Assembly (NCBI GenBank): GCA_964393005.1
Contig: CAYMRR010000001.1
Coordinates: forward strand, 1-64,000
Length of the DNA: 64,000 nt
Direction of reading: 5' to 3'
Origin: UBA5272 sp964393005
GTDB taxonomy: Bacteria; Patescibacteriota; Minisyncoccia; Phycocordibacterales; UBA5272
The position numbers and the translations under genes are program-made. The notes below the pieces were generated by a model that saw only the letters and a program-made list of their open reading frames with translations, did no database searches and was not told where the DNA came from. Position 1 is the first letter of the stretch, and every line of letters begins with the position of its first letter. Positions 53,349-60,126 of this stretch are shown here, in pieces.

Positions 53349-54881
53349 CCTTTTTCGGACAAGAGTCCATTTTGAACGAATCCAAGCGGACGGCACGAAG
53401 TGCCGTCCAAGCATTTCCCTCTGAAAAATCCTGCATTTCGGGCGCGCTTGCGCGCACCTTTTTGTTTTGGAGGAGGAGGTTCGAGCCAAAGATTTCTTTG
53501 GCACAGACCTTTTTGCGAAAAAGGTCTGTATCCAATGCAATTTTTTCTATATTCTGTGCGTCCTTTATCCACTTTTCCATCGGTTCGAGCCAATGTTTCT
53601 GCTTCATTTGAGAACGAGAAATTTCTTCTTCCAGCGACTTTTTTTCGGAAAGCAGTTTTGATTTTTTAGAACGATATACTTCTTTGTCTATGTCTTGGTC
53701 TAAATAGCCGTCTAAAAGTCGCTGGAGCTTCGTGGTGATGTCTTGTATGCGTTTCTCGTTCTCTGATACCAAAGCAGAAACAGACTGGGCGGATTCCACT
53801 TTGTCTTTTTCAAGTCGTCGGTTTAGATAGTCCACCCAGTCTTGTGGTAAAGAAACTTTTTGCAAAAGTGATGAAATTTGTCCGTCCAAGACTTCCTGGC
53901 GAATACAAGGTTCATGACATTTCATATCTCTGCGTTTTTTAGAACAATGATAGTAGGTGTAAAAATGTTGCGTACCATTAAGTTGAGTTTTAACCTTGTA
54001 TTCGCCAGTGATCATCATTCCGCAATTTCCACAGCTTAACAATCCGCAATATGCTTGAGGTTCATTTTTTGCTTTGTGTCTTGGACGACCTCTTTGTTTC
54101 ATCACTTCTTGCACTTTATCCCAAAGTTTCTTTTCCACGATTGGCTCGTGCTTGCCTTCGTAAATTTCTTTATTAAATCTAAAGTGTCCGTAGTAAAATG
54201 GATTGGATAAAATGAAAGTGGCACGAGTTCGGTGGATTTTCTTTCCGTTTTTTGCAAAAAGATTATTTTGCGCCAAAAACATACCGATAGTATCTAGTGT
54301 TTGATTACCTTGCGAATACATTTCAAACGCTTTACGAACAATAGGCGCGGATTTTTTATCTATGTGAATAGTTTTTGTTCNNNNNNNNNNCGCGAGTCGT
54401 TAATATAACCAATCGGAGTTAGTCCTGGATATTCTCCGCGCCTGACTTTTTGGCGCATTCCTCTTTTTGTATTTTCGGAAAGAGAATCCACATAATATTT
54501 ACTTTGCCCGAAAGCCATGTTTAACATAAATTTTCCTTGTGAAGTGCTATCGCACCAAAATGTAGGAAATTTTAAACTCGCAAGTTTCCCTGTGTCGAGG
54601 AGGTAAATTATTTTTCCACCATCAATACTATTTCTTGCGAGACGATCTGGATGCCAAGCGAGAATACTTCCGCCGGATTTTTCAATCTCGTCTAACATTT
54701 TATTAAAAATAGGGCGACCTGGAGTTTTCGCAGATTGTTTTTCAACATACTCGGCGGAAATTTCTATCGCTTCTCGCTTGGCATAGTCTCGCAATTCGTC
54801 CAACTGTGCCTCAATACTCAAAACTTGCTTATCCTCGACATCAGTGGATTTGCGAGCATACAAAAAGAATTTTTGTGACAT
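53287..54881 (-). CDS. Large serine recombinase (resolvase N-domain, recombinase and zinc-ribbon domains), interrupted by an assembly gap
   Basis: The N-terminal catalytic domain begins MSQKFFLYARKSTDVED, with nucleophile Ser12 and the Arg-rich HPDRLARN segment near 80. The recombinase domain follows (RRGEYPGLTPIGYIND | gap | TKTIHIDKKSAPIVRKAF). Then come a zinc ribbon (CGLLSCGNCG ... YYHCSKKRRDMKCHEPC) and a coiled coil. Total length is about 530 aa, usual for this family. The 10 N at 54381-54390 put the two halves out of frame; 3n+2 missing bases would restore it, so the frameshift is probably an artefact. The last 20 codons read into tRNA-Thr antisense and stop at TGA 53287. It integrates or excises the element. 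Confidence 0.85.
53347..53484 (+). repeat. Inverted repeat A, left outer copy (138 bp)
   Basis: Identical in reverse complement to 55059-55196 over all 138 bases. It holds two internal hairpins, GGACGGCAC/GTGCCGTCC and GCGCGC/GCGCGC. It also encodes the C-terminal 45 residues or so of the recombinase on the minus strand, so the repeat arose from, or spread with, that gene end. Confidence 0.95.
54381..54390. other. Assembly gap (10 N)
   Basis: A run of ten N inside the recombinase gene marks a scaffold or read gap of unknown true length. It lies between codons for ...GYINDSR and TKTIHID..., where related recombinases have no or few residues, so the true gap may be as small as 2 bases. Confidence 0.95.
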
Positions 54882-54897
54882 ATATTTTTTTGTTCAA

Positions 54898-54987
54898 GCA
54901 GAAATGGCTACTTCAGGTTGTAATCCTAACGTTAGTTAGAAAACTGAAATAGCCATTTCTGCCAACTAACTGATAATGGATTACAAC
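54898..54987 (-). promoter_or_regulatory. Interleaved palindromes upstream of the recombinase gene
   Basis: Three sets of arms are nested out of register. Arm 1 (54898-54916) pairs with 54944-54962 in 18 of 19 positions; arm 2 (54917-54926, GTTGTAATCC) pairs with 54978-54987 perfectly; arm 3 (54931-54937, GTTAGTT) pairs with 54964-54970. The order 1-2-3-1'-3'-2' allows a pseudoknot in RNA or two alternative cruciforms in DNA. It ends 17 bp before the recombinase ATG (54881), so it lies in its leader or promoter and may control recombinase expression. The rest of 54988-55058 is AT-rich without features. Confidence 0.6.
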
Positions 54988-55058
54988 ATTTCCAGTATAT
55001 CAAAAAATATTTGAGAACAAAAATTCTTTTTGAAGAATTGCAAAAATTGTATTGGATT

Positions 55059-55196
55059 TCGAACCTCCTCCTCCAAAACAAAAAGGTGCGCGCAAGCGCG
55101 CCCGAAATGCAGGATTTTTCAGAGGGAAATGCTTGGACGGCACTTCGTGCCGTCCGCTTGGATTCGTTCAAAATGGACTCTTGTCCGAAAAAGGAG
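55059..55196 (-). repeat. Inverted repeat A, central copy (138 bp)
   Basis: Exact reverse complement of 53347-53484. On the plus strand it keeps the reading frame of the recombinase C-terminus (...NLLLQNKKVRAS...SFKMDSCPKKE) and continues into repeat B, ending at TGA 55239-55241. It abuts repeat B with a 3-bp overlap (GAG, 55194-55196). Confidence 0.95.
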
Positions 55197-55387
55197 TGGT
55201 TATATAACTTCGCTCGAACTTACTTTATCAAAAACTCCTGACAAATGAAAGCATAGGAAATGGTCTCGGTTTTGCGAAGCTGTTTTCTGGGGAAAAGGAT
55301 TCGCAAAACCTCGGCTGATTTTTTCGGCTGGGGATTTCGGATTTCGCCCGCCCGCAGGAGGGGGCTGGGGAGGAATGCGGGGCGGAG
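55194..55387 (+). repeat. Inverted repeat B, central copy (194 bp)
   Basis: Exact reverse complement of 57107-57300. It starts GAGTGGTTATATAAC (with the palindrome GTTATATAAC) and ends in a very GC-rich part (CCCGCAGGAGGGGGCTGGGG). An internal hairpin GGTTTTGCGAA/TTCGCAAAACC is present. It encodes no convincing protein of its own. Confidence 0.95.
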
Positions 55388-55390
55388 GTA

Positions 55391-55419
55391 TTGACATATT
55401 GCTAGCAATATGCTATCAT
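55391..55419 (+). promoter_or_regulatory. Cargo promoter
   Basis: TTGACA (55391-55396), exact 17-bp spacer and TGC-TATCAT (55414-55419), starting 4 bp after repeat B. The expected start near 55426 drives the small membrane-protein gene and perhaps the receiver-like genes. Confidence 0.75.
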
Positions 55420-55445
55420 CAAGACGAACTATTAAAAACAGAGTT

Positions 55446-55643
55446 ATGTTGAAAATATCAGCATTGTCTTTGTTGGTTTGTACATTGCTGTTAATAGCAT
55501 ATTACTTTGGAGGTATTACAGATATGTATGCTTTTAAAATAATTATGTACACATTTGGAGGCATGTTTTTGCTTTCAACTGGTTATAGCATATACGAGCT
55601 AAACAAGGGCACGAAAAAATCCAAACAAAGCACAGTGAAGTAA
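55446..55643 (+). CDS. Small two-TM membrane protein in the mobile element
   Basis: About 65 aa from the ATG at 55446; an upstream ATG at 55410 lies inside the promoter spacer and is not used. There are two hydrophobic helices (about 6-24 and 33-50) and a basic, Lys/Ser-rich tail. No family recognised. Such two-TM proteins occur as immunity, holin or toxin-type proteins in mobile elements, but nothing here decides between these. It is followed by a hairpin (GGACAAGCA/TGCTTGTCC, 55671-55691) without a long T-run. Confidence 0.55.
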   Translation: MLKISALSLLVCTLLLIAYYFGGITDMYAFKIIMYTFGGMFLLSTGYSIYELNKGTKKSKQSTVK

Positions 55644-55762
55644 AGTAGCTGTTGCCTCTGGCAAAAATTTGGACAAGCAGTTTGCTTGTCCTCATTATTC
55701 AGATCATAAATTATTTTATGGTTTGATAGTGAATGTTCTTTTAAACAAAAAAATTAAATAAG

Positions 55763-56299
55763 ATGAAGAAAGTATTAATTGTAGAAGACACCCAAGAAAA
55801 CCTTGATGTTGCTAAAGCATTTTTCAAAACCGTTACTGGTTTTGAGTTTGTGTATGCAACAAACAAAGAAGATGCAGTGGTTGCACTTGCCGAAGCAGAC
55901 GCATTACTTACCGACAGAGATATGCCTTATTTTGATGGCGCGAAAGTAGATTACTCGCCAGAAAATGGCTATATGTTGGGAATTCTTGCAAAAATGCAGG
56001 GTAAACCAGTAATAATGCTAAGTGAACACGGGCAACTTTTAATAAGCGAGGTAAACAATGCTACTGCTGATTTTGAAACAGCGAAAGAAGTAGTTGAAAA
56101 ACTTGCAAAATTGAAAGGTGTTGGACCAGATGACCGGTGGGACAATGAAGAACTTGCACCAATTTTTGGTAAACTTATAGACATATGCCGTCGAGGCGAA
56201 AATGTTTATAAGTTTAATTACAAAAATGAAGTGACTGGTACCAAAAAAGATGAAATTGCTTGGCGGGTTGCTTGGGAAAGATTACAGGAACAATTTTAG
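55763..56299 (+). CDS. Receiver-like (CheY-fold) protein 1, orphan
   Basis: The 178-aa protein starts like a response-regulator receiver: KKVLIVEDTQENLDVAK with the acidic pair E8-D9, phospho-acceptor candidate D51 in LLTDRDMP, and the Ser of VIMLSEHG in the place of CheY Thr87. After that it departs from the fold: there is no clear conserved Lys, and the C-terminal 80 residues (GVGPDDRWDNEELAPIFGKLIDICRRGENV...AWRVAWERLQEQF) have no known output domain. No histidine kinase is nearby. It is a distant paralogue of the gene at 56555; codon use is less AT-biased than in the chromosome. Confidence 0.65.
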   Translation: MKKVLIVEDTQENLDVAKAFFKTVTGFEFVYATNKEDAVVALAEADALLTDRDMPYFDGAKVDYSPENGYMLGILAKMQGKPVIMLSEHGQLLISEVNNATADFETAKEVVEKLAKLKGVGPDDRWDNEELAPIFGKLIDICRRGENVYKFNYKNEVTGTKKDEIAWRVAWERLQEQF

Positions 56300-56554
56300 T
56301 TTTTCCACCTCATACTCTTGAGGAATTGTCATTAGACATGAGTACAGATTTTGTCCCCGTTTTATCAAAATTAAATGGAGAGCCTAGAGGAAGCAGAGCC
56401 TCAAAAAATTGGGGATTTAAAAATCCCCTCCCTTTTTGAAACCATAAGTATTGCTTGTGGTTTCAAAATAGGAAATGTTCTTTACAACAATTTGTTTGGT
56501 TATCTTTGATCCTTTATTTATGGGAATAGAGATAACCAAATAAATTTAAATAAA
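56300..56554 (+). promoter_or_regulatory. Structured spacer between the two receiver-like genes
   Basis: Three hairpins in 255 bp. GGGGATTT/AAATCCCC (56411-56428) is followed by TCCCTTTTT and may terminate the first gene; TTTGAAACCA/TGGTTTCAAA (56435-56467); and TTTGGTTATCT/AGATAACCAAA (56495-56540), which ends 14 bp before the next ATG. The segment TGGTTT..A..AATGTTCTTT..AACAA also occurs upstream of the first receiver gene (about 55719-55748), so the two leaders are homologous. Confidence 0.55.
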
Positions 56555-57061
56555 ATGAAAATACTGTTATTAGAGGATAATCCTCAAAACATTGAAAGCT
56601 TAAAAATAGCAATTTTAGCTGCTTGCCCAACTGCCAACATTACAGTAATGACTGAGATTGGAGCTAACTTTTACGGGTACACTGGTGCTGACAAAGCTGT
56701 AAAACTGGCTTCATATGATGCCGTGATTACTGACGTAAACATGCCTGGATACACAGACCGTGATGGTATGCTGATGAGCCCTATTGGACCTGTTATTACC
56801 TTGAAAGCGTTACAACAAGGAGTAAAAAGAGTTGCTGTTTTGACGGACGCCAACCACCATGAAGCCAGCCCGGTTTCAAAAGCAGCTGACCTTTTTACAG
56901 AACTGAGCGAAGGTGAGGCAGATTGTGTTATTGGTAATATAAAAGTTATATACCGCAACATTGATAAAACAAACATAAAAAATGTTACAAGAACACTACA
57001 GTGGTTGTTTTATATAGGAAGTGAGCGGTTTATGACTTGGGCGAAAGCAAACCCGCAGTAA
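56555..57061 (+). CDS. Receiver-like (CheY-fold) protein 2, orphan
   Basis: The 168-aa protein begins KILLLEDNPQNIESLK with acidic pair E7-D8, has D60 in AVITDVNMPG as likely phospho-acceptor, and a Thr in VAVLTDANHHE as switch residue. An insertion around 65-77 (YTDRDGMLMSPIG) and the C-terminal ITLKALQQGVKRV... region depart from standard receivers. There is no output domain, so it would act by protein contact, as CheY or Spo0F do. The start MK-hydrophobic-ED-N/T-P/Q-x-N matches its neighbour, pointing to tandem duplication. Its terminator lies at 57073-57103. Confidence 0.65.
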   Translation: MKILLLEDNPQNIESLKIAILAACPTANITVMTEIGANFYGYTGADKAVKLASYDAVITDVNMPGYTDRDGMLMSPIGPVITLKALQQGVKRVAVLTDANHHEASPVSKAADLFTELSEGEADCVIGNIKVIYRNIDKTNIKNVTRTLQWLFYIGSERFMTWAKANPQ

Positions 57062-57072
57062 AAAACAAAACA

Positions 57073-57103
57073 GAAGCCACCGCAAAATGCGTGTGGCTTT
57101 TTT
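57073..57103 (+). terminator. Terminator of the cargo genes
   Basis: AAGCCAC pairs with GTGGCTT, with an inner CGCA/TGCG pairing, followed by six or more T. It lies just inside repeat B. Confidence 0.85.
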
Positions 57104-57106
57104 CTA

Positions 57107-57300
57107 CTCCGCCCCGCATTCCTCCCCAGCCCCCTCCTGCGGGCGGGCGAAATCCGAAATCCCCAGCCGAAAAAATCAGCCGAGGTTTTGCGAATCCTTT
57201 TCCCCAGAAAACAGCTTCGCAAAACCGAGACCATTTCCTATGCTTTCATTTGTCAGGAGTTTTTGATAAAGTAAGTTCGAGCGAAGTTATATAACCACTC
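57107..57300 (-). repeat. Inverted repeat B, right outer copy (194 bp)
   Basis: Exact reverse complement of 55194-55387, forming the right end of the element. The last bases ATAACCACTC are followed directly by chromosomal AAAAAATATA and the old tRNA terminator. Confidence 0.95.
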
Positions 57301-57360
57301 AAAAAATATAAAAACTAGCCCTTAAAGCTAGTTTTTTGTTTTTAGAGCACAGATTTTCTC
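57301..57360 (-). ncRNA. Candidate short RNA, family copy D, at the element border
   Basis: On the minus strand TTGACA (57394-57389), 16-bp spacer and TGC-TATGAT (57372-57367) are followed by ATAATT and, from G57360, GAGAAAATCTGTGCTCTAAAA. This aligns without gaps to copy A (GGTGGAATATGCGCTCTAAAA). GAG can pair with CTC. The terminator is AAAACTAGC/GCTAGTTTT (57311-57335) with T-rich tails on both strands; before the insertion it probably also ended tRNA-Thr. About 60 nt long, divergent from prfB. Confidence 0.5.
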
Positions 57361-57427
57361 AATTATATCATAGCATGCCAGTATATTTTGTCAAGTCTAA
57401 AAAAGTTTTGTTATAATTAAATTTATT

Positions 57428-58321
57428 ATGAATAATCTAGAAAATAAAAAAGAAACTGTAGAAATAAAAAAAGAAATAGAAAGTCTTGAAGCTCTAATGT
57501 ATAAACCTAATTTTTGGGATAATAAAAAGGAAGCTGAAGAAGTAATTCAAAAAATAAAAAATTTAAAAATAGCACTGGAAGGAGGAAATACTTTGGATGC
57601 TGGTGGAGCTGTATTAAATATTTTTGCAGGAGCAGGAGGAGACGATAGTGAAGATTGGGCCCGTATGCTATTAAATATGTATTTAAAATATTTTGAGAAA
57701 AAAAATTGGCAAATAGAGTTTTTAGATGAAAATAAAAATGAAAATGGTGGATATAGAAATATCTCTTTAGAAATAATGGGGAAAAATATTTACGGAACTC
57801 TTAAAAACGAATCTGGGGTGCATAGACTGGTAAGAATATCTCCTTTTAATGCAAATGGTAAAAGACATACCAGCTTTGCTATGGTAGAAATATTACCCAT
57901 ACTACCAAAATTAGAATTTGAAAGATTTAAAGAAAATATAAAAGGAGAAGATATTTTGATAGATACTACCAAATCTAGTGGCCCTGGAGGGCAAAATGTA
58001 AATAAAAGAGAAACAGCAGTAAGAGTATCTCATAAACCTACAAATATTTCTGTATTTATTTCAAATGAAAGATCTCAAGAGCAAAATAAAGAAAAAGCTT
58101 TGGCTATACTTTATTCTAAACTTTTTAAATTAGAAGAAGAAAATAGAAAAAAAGAATTGGAAGGTAAACAAATATCTAAAACTGTAGAAATAGAGTGGGG
58201 AAATCAGATACGAAATTATGTATTACATCCTTATAAGCTTATTAAAGATCTAAGGTCTGGAATAGAGACTAACAATATAGACAAAGTATTATTAAAAGGG
58301 GATTTAGAAGAATTTTTATAA
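57428..58321 (+). CDS. prfB: Peptide chain release factor 2, shortened N-terminal domain
   Basis: RF2 releases at UAA and UGA. The SPF recognition motif lies in LVRISPFNANGKRHTSF (about 138-140), and GGQ in SSGPGGQNVNKRE (about 186-188). The 297 aa compare with about 365 in E. coli; about 60 residues of domain 1 are missing between the FWDNKKEAEEVI helix and AVLNIFAGAGGDDSEDWA. No programmed frameshift site is present near the start; one continuous frame. The presence of an RF2 fits UGA being a stop. A TATAAT lies 10 bp before the ATG. Confidence 0.93.
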   Translation: MNNLENKKETVEIKKEIESLEALMYKPNFWDNKKEAEEVIQKIKNLKIALEGGNTLDAGGAVLNIFAGAGGDDSEDWARMLLNMYLKYFEKKNWQIEFLDENKNENGGYRNISLEIMGKNIYGTLKNESGVHRLVRISPFNANGKRHTSFAMVEILPILPKLEFERFKENIKGEDILIDTTKSSGPGGQNVNKRETAVRVSHKPTNISVFISNERSQEQNKEKALAILYSKLFKLEEENRKKELEGKQISKTVEIEWGNQIRNYVLHPYKLIKDLRSGIETNNIDKVLLKGDLEEFL

Positions 58322-58393
58322 TTTGTTAATAAATATTTTTGCTTTGTTTAAAATATGCTAATATTATATTTATAATAAAAACGTTTATTTTTT

Positions 58394-59074
58394 ATGCTTT
58401 ATTTTGAAAACGTTAGAAAAGAATATCCTGGTGGCTTTGTAGCTTTAGATGAAATTAATTTAACTATAGACAAAGGTGAGCTTGTTTCTATTGTTGGACA
58501 TTCTGGAGCAGGCAAATCCACTTTAGTTAAAATGATTTTGGCTGAAGAAAAGCCAACTTATGGAAAAGTTTCTTTTCACTCTCATGAAGTAAATAAATTG
58601 AAAGGTAAAAAGCTTACAGATTATAGAAGAAAAATAGGAGTTGTTTTTCAAGATTATAGATTACTTTCTAATAAGACAGTTTTTGAAAATATAGCTTTTG
58701 CTATGGAAGCCGCAGGAAAAACAGAAGAAGAAATTTTGCGAGATGTACCAAATGTATTGGATTTAGTAGATCTTAGAAATAAATATTTTCATTTTCCTAA
58801 AGAATTATCTGGTGGAGAAAGACAAAGAGTAGCTCTTGCTAGAGCTTTAGTAAATAGACCCGAAATAATAATAGCAGACGAGCCTACTGGAAATTTAGAC
58901 CCTGTAAACACTTATGATATTATTCAAATCTTAAAAAAGATCAATGATCTTGGTGCCACTGTTATTCTTACTACTCACAATAAAGGAGTTATAGACCATC
59001 TTAAAAAAAGAGTCATTACTATGCAAGATGGAAAAGTTTTAAAAGACGAAAGAGAAGGTAAATATATATTATAG
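58394..59074 (+). CDS. ftsE: Cell division ATP-binding protein FtsE
   Basis: The 226-aa ABC ATPase has Walker A GHSGAGKST (about 35-43), Q-loop VVFQDYRLL, signature LSGGERQRVALARAL (about 138-152) and Walker B IIIADEPTGNLD. It works with FtsX (next gene, 18 bp on) to activate peptidoglycan hydrolases at the septum. Confidence 0.96.
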   Translation: MLYFENVRKEYPGGFVALDEINLTIDKGELVSIVGHSGAGKSTLVKMILAEEKPTYGKVSFHSHEVNKLKGKKLTDYRRKIGVVFQDYRLLSNKTVFENIAFAMEAAGKTEEEILRDVPNVLDLVDLRNKYFHFPKELSGGERQRVALARALVNRPEIIIADEPTGNLDPVNTYDIIQILKKINDLGATVILTTHNKGVIDHLKKRVITMQDGKVLKDEREGKYIL

Positions 59075-59092
59075 TTTTAAAATAATAAAAAT

Positions 59093-60031
59093 ATGAATTT
59101 AAGAAAAAAAATAATATCATCAAAAAGAGTTTCAAAATCTGGATTAGCTAATTTTTTAAGAAATAAAGTAGTTTCTATTTCTTCTATAGCTATTCTTACT
59201 ACCACTTTAATAATTATTGGAGTATTCTTTTTCTTTAGAGGTATTTTTGACTATTCTATAACAGAAATAAGAAATAAAGTAGATATTAAAATTTATTTTA
59301 AACTAGATGCGGAAGATTCTCAAATATTAGAAATACAAGAAAAAATAGAAGGAATGCCTGAAGTAAAAGAAGTATTTTTAACTAATGCTATAGATGTTTT
59401 AGAAGAATTTAGAGAAACTCATGCTAACAATCCTATTACTTTACAAGCTTTATCAGAGTTAGATGAAAACCCTTTTGGGTCTATGATGACTGTTATAGCT
59501 AAAGATATAAATAGTTATGAATATATTTCTGATACTTTAAATAGAGATGTAGAATTTTTAGGCTCTTCCAATTCTGCTATAGATAAGATTAATTATTTAG
59601 AATTAAAACCTACAATAGACAGATTAAACAATATTATCAAGTGGATTAATGCTATTGGCTACTGGATTACTTTACTTTTTGTAGTGATGAGTCTTTTAAT
59701 TATCTTTAACACCATAAGGCTTTCTATATTTATATTTAGAGAAGAGATATCGGTTATGAGGCTTGTAGGTGCTTCCAAAATGTATATTAGAGGACCATTT
59801 TTGATAGAAGCTACTATATATGCCTTTATTTCCTCAGTTTTAGCCATGCTTTTCTTTTTTCCTACCACTTATTATTTAGCTAAAAAGACTGTTATATTTT
59901 TCAACGGTTTAGATATTTTTAAATATTATTTAAACCATTTCTTTACATTATTTATTTTACTCCTTATAGTAAGCTTTATTTTAGCTATTTTTTCTTCTAT
60001 TTTAGCAATGAGAAGACATTTAAAAATCTAA
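59093..60031 (+). CDS. ftsX: Cell division protein FtsX
   Basis: The 312-aa permease-like protein has a first TM at about 30-52, an extracytoplasmic domain (about 55-175, EIRNKVDIKIYFKLDAED...EVKEVFLTNAIDVLEEF), and three C-terminal TM segments (about 185-210, 235-260, 280-305). The motif FREEISVMRLVGASKMYIRGPFLIEA is diagnostic. It would pass the ATP signal of FtsE to outside hydrolases. Confidence 0.94.
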   Translation: MNLRKKIISSKRVSKSGLANFLRNKVVSISSIAILTTTLIIIGVFFFFRGIFDYSITEIRNKVDIKIYFKLDAEDSQILEIQEKIEGMPEVKEVFLTNAIDVLEEFRETHANNPITLQALSELDENPFGSMMTVIAKDINSYEYISDTLNRDVEFLGSSNSAIDKINYLELKPTIDRLNNIIKWINAIGYWITLLFVVMSLLIIFNTIRLSIFIFREEISVMRLVGASKMYIRGPFLIEATIYAFISSVLAMLFFFPTTYYLAKKTVIFFNGLDIFKYYLNHFFTLFILLLIVSFILAIFSSILAMRRHLKI

Positions 60032-60126
60032 ATACTTATAAACATCTTGTTTATTGAATATTAAAAAACTGAGTTTCTTATGTTATAATTAACTGTATTA
60101 AAAGTTAGTATATATTATTATTATTT

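Larger units (their letters stand above)
53347..57300. mobile_element. Serine-recombinase mobile element inserted at tRNA-Thr
   Basis: A 3954-bp block with clearly higher GC and different codon use than the flanks. It holds a serine recombinase gene (minus strand), three small plus-strand genes (a membrane protein and two receiver-like proteins) and four long repeat arms. Both outer boundaries carry CTC (53347-53349 and 57298-57300), which may be the crossover core. The outer ends A (138 bp) and B' (194 bp) recur inverted and joined in the centre (55059-55387). The flanking uninserted site would read tRNA-Thr ...TATTGG-CTC-AAAAAATATA. The boundaries rest on repeat ends and the tRNA end; excision is inferred. 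Confidence 0.8.

Noticed and set aside
53273..53661. Several overlapping frames in repeat A and tRNA-Thr
   Set aside because: They are alternative frames of the recombinase end and GC-rich repeat; only the frame continuous with the recombinase has coding character.
55200..55408. Proline-rich frames inside repeat B
   Set aside because: The same peptides appear in both inverted copies purely because the DNA is duplicated; no start signal, no protein-like composition.
57107..57300. Insertion sequence with a DDE transposase
   Set aside because: Long inverted repeats are present, but the only enzyme is a serine recombinase and there is no target-site duplication beyond the CTC core.
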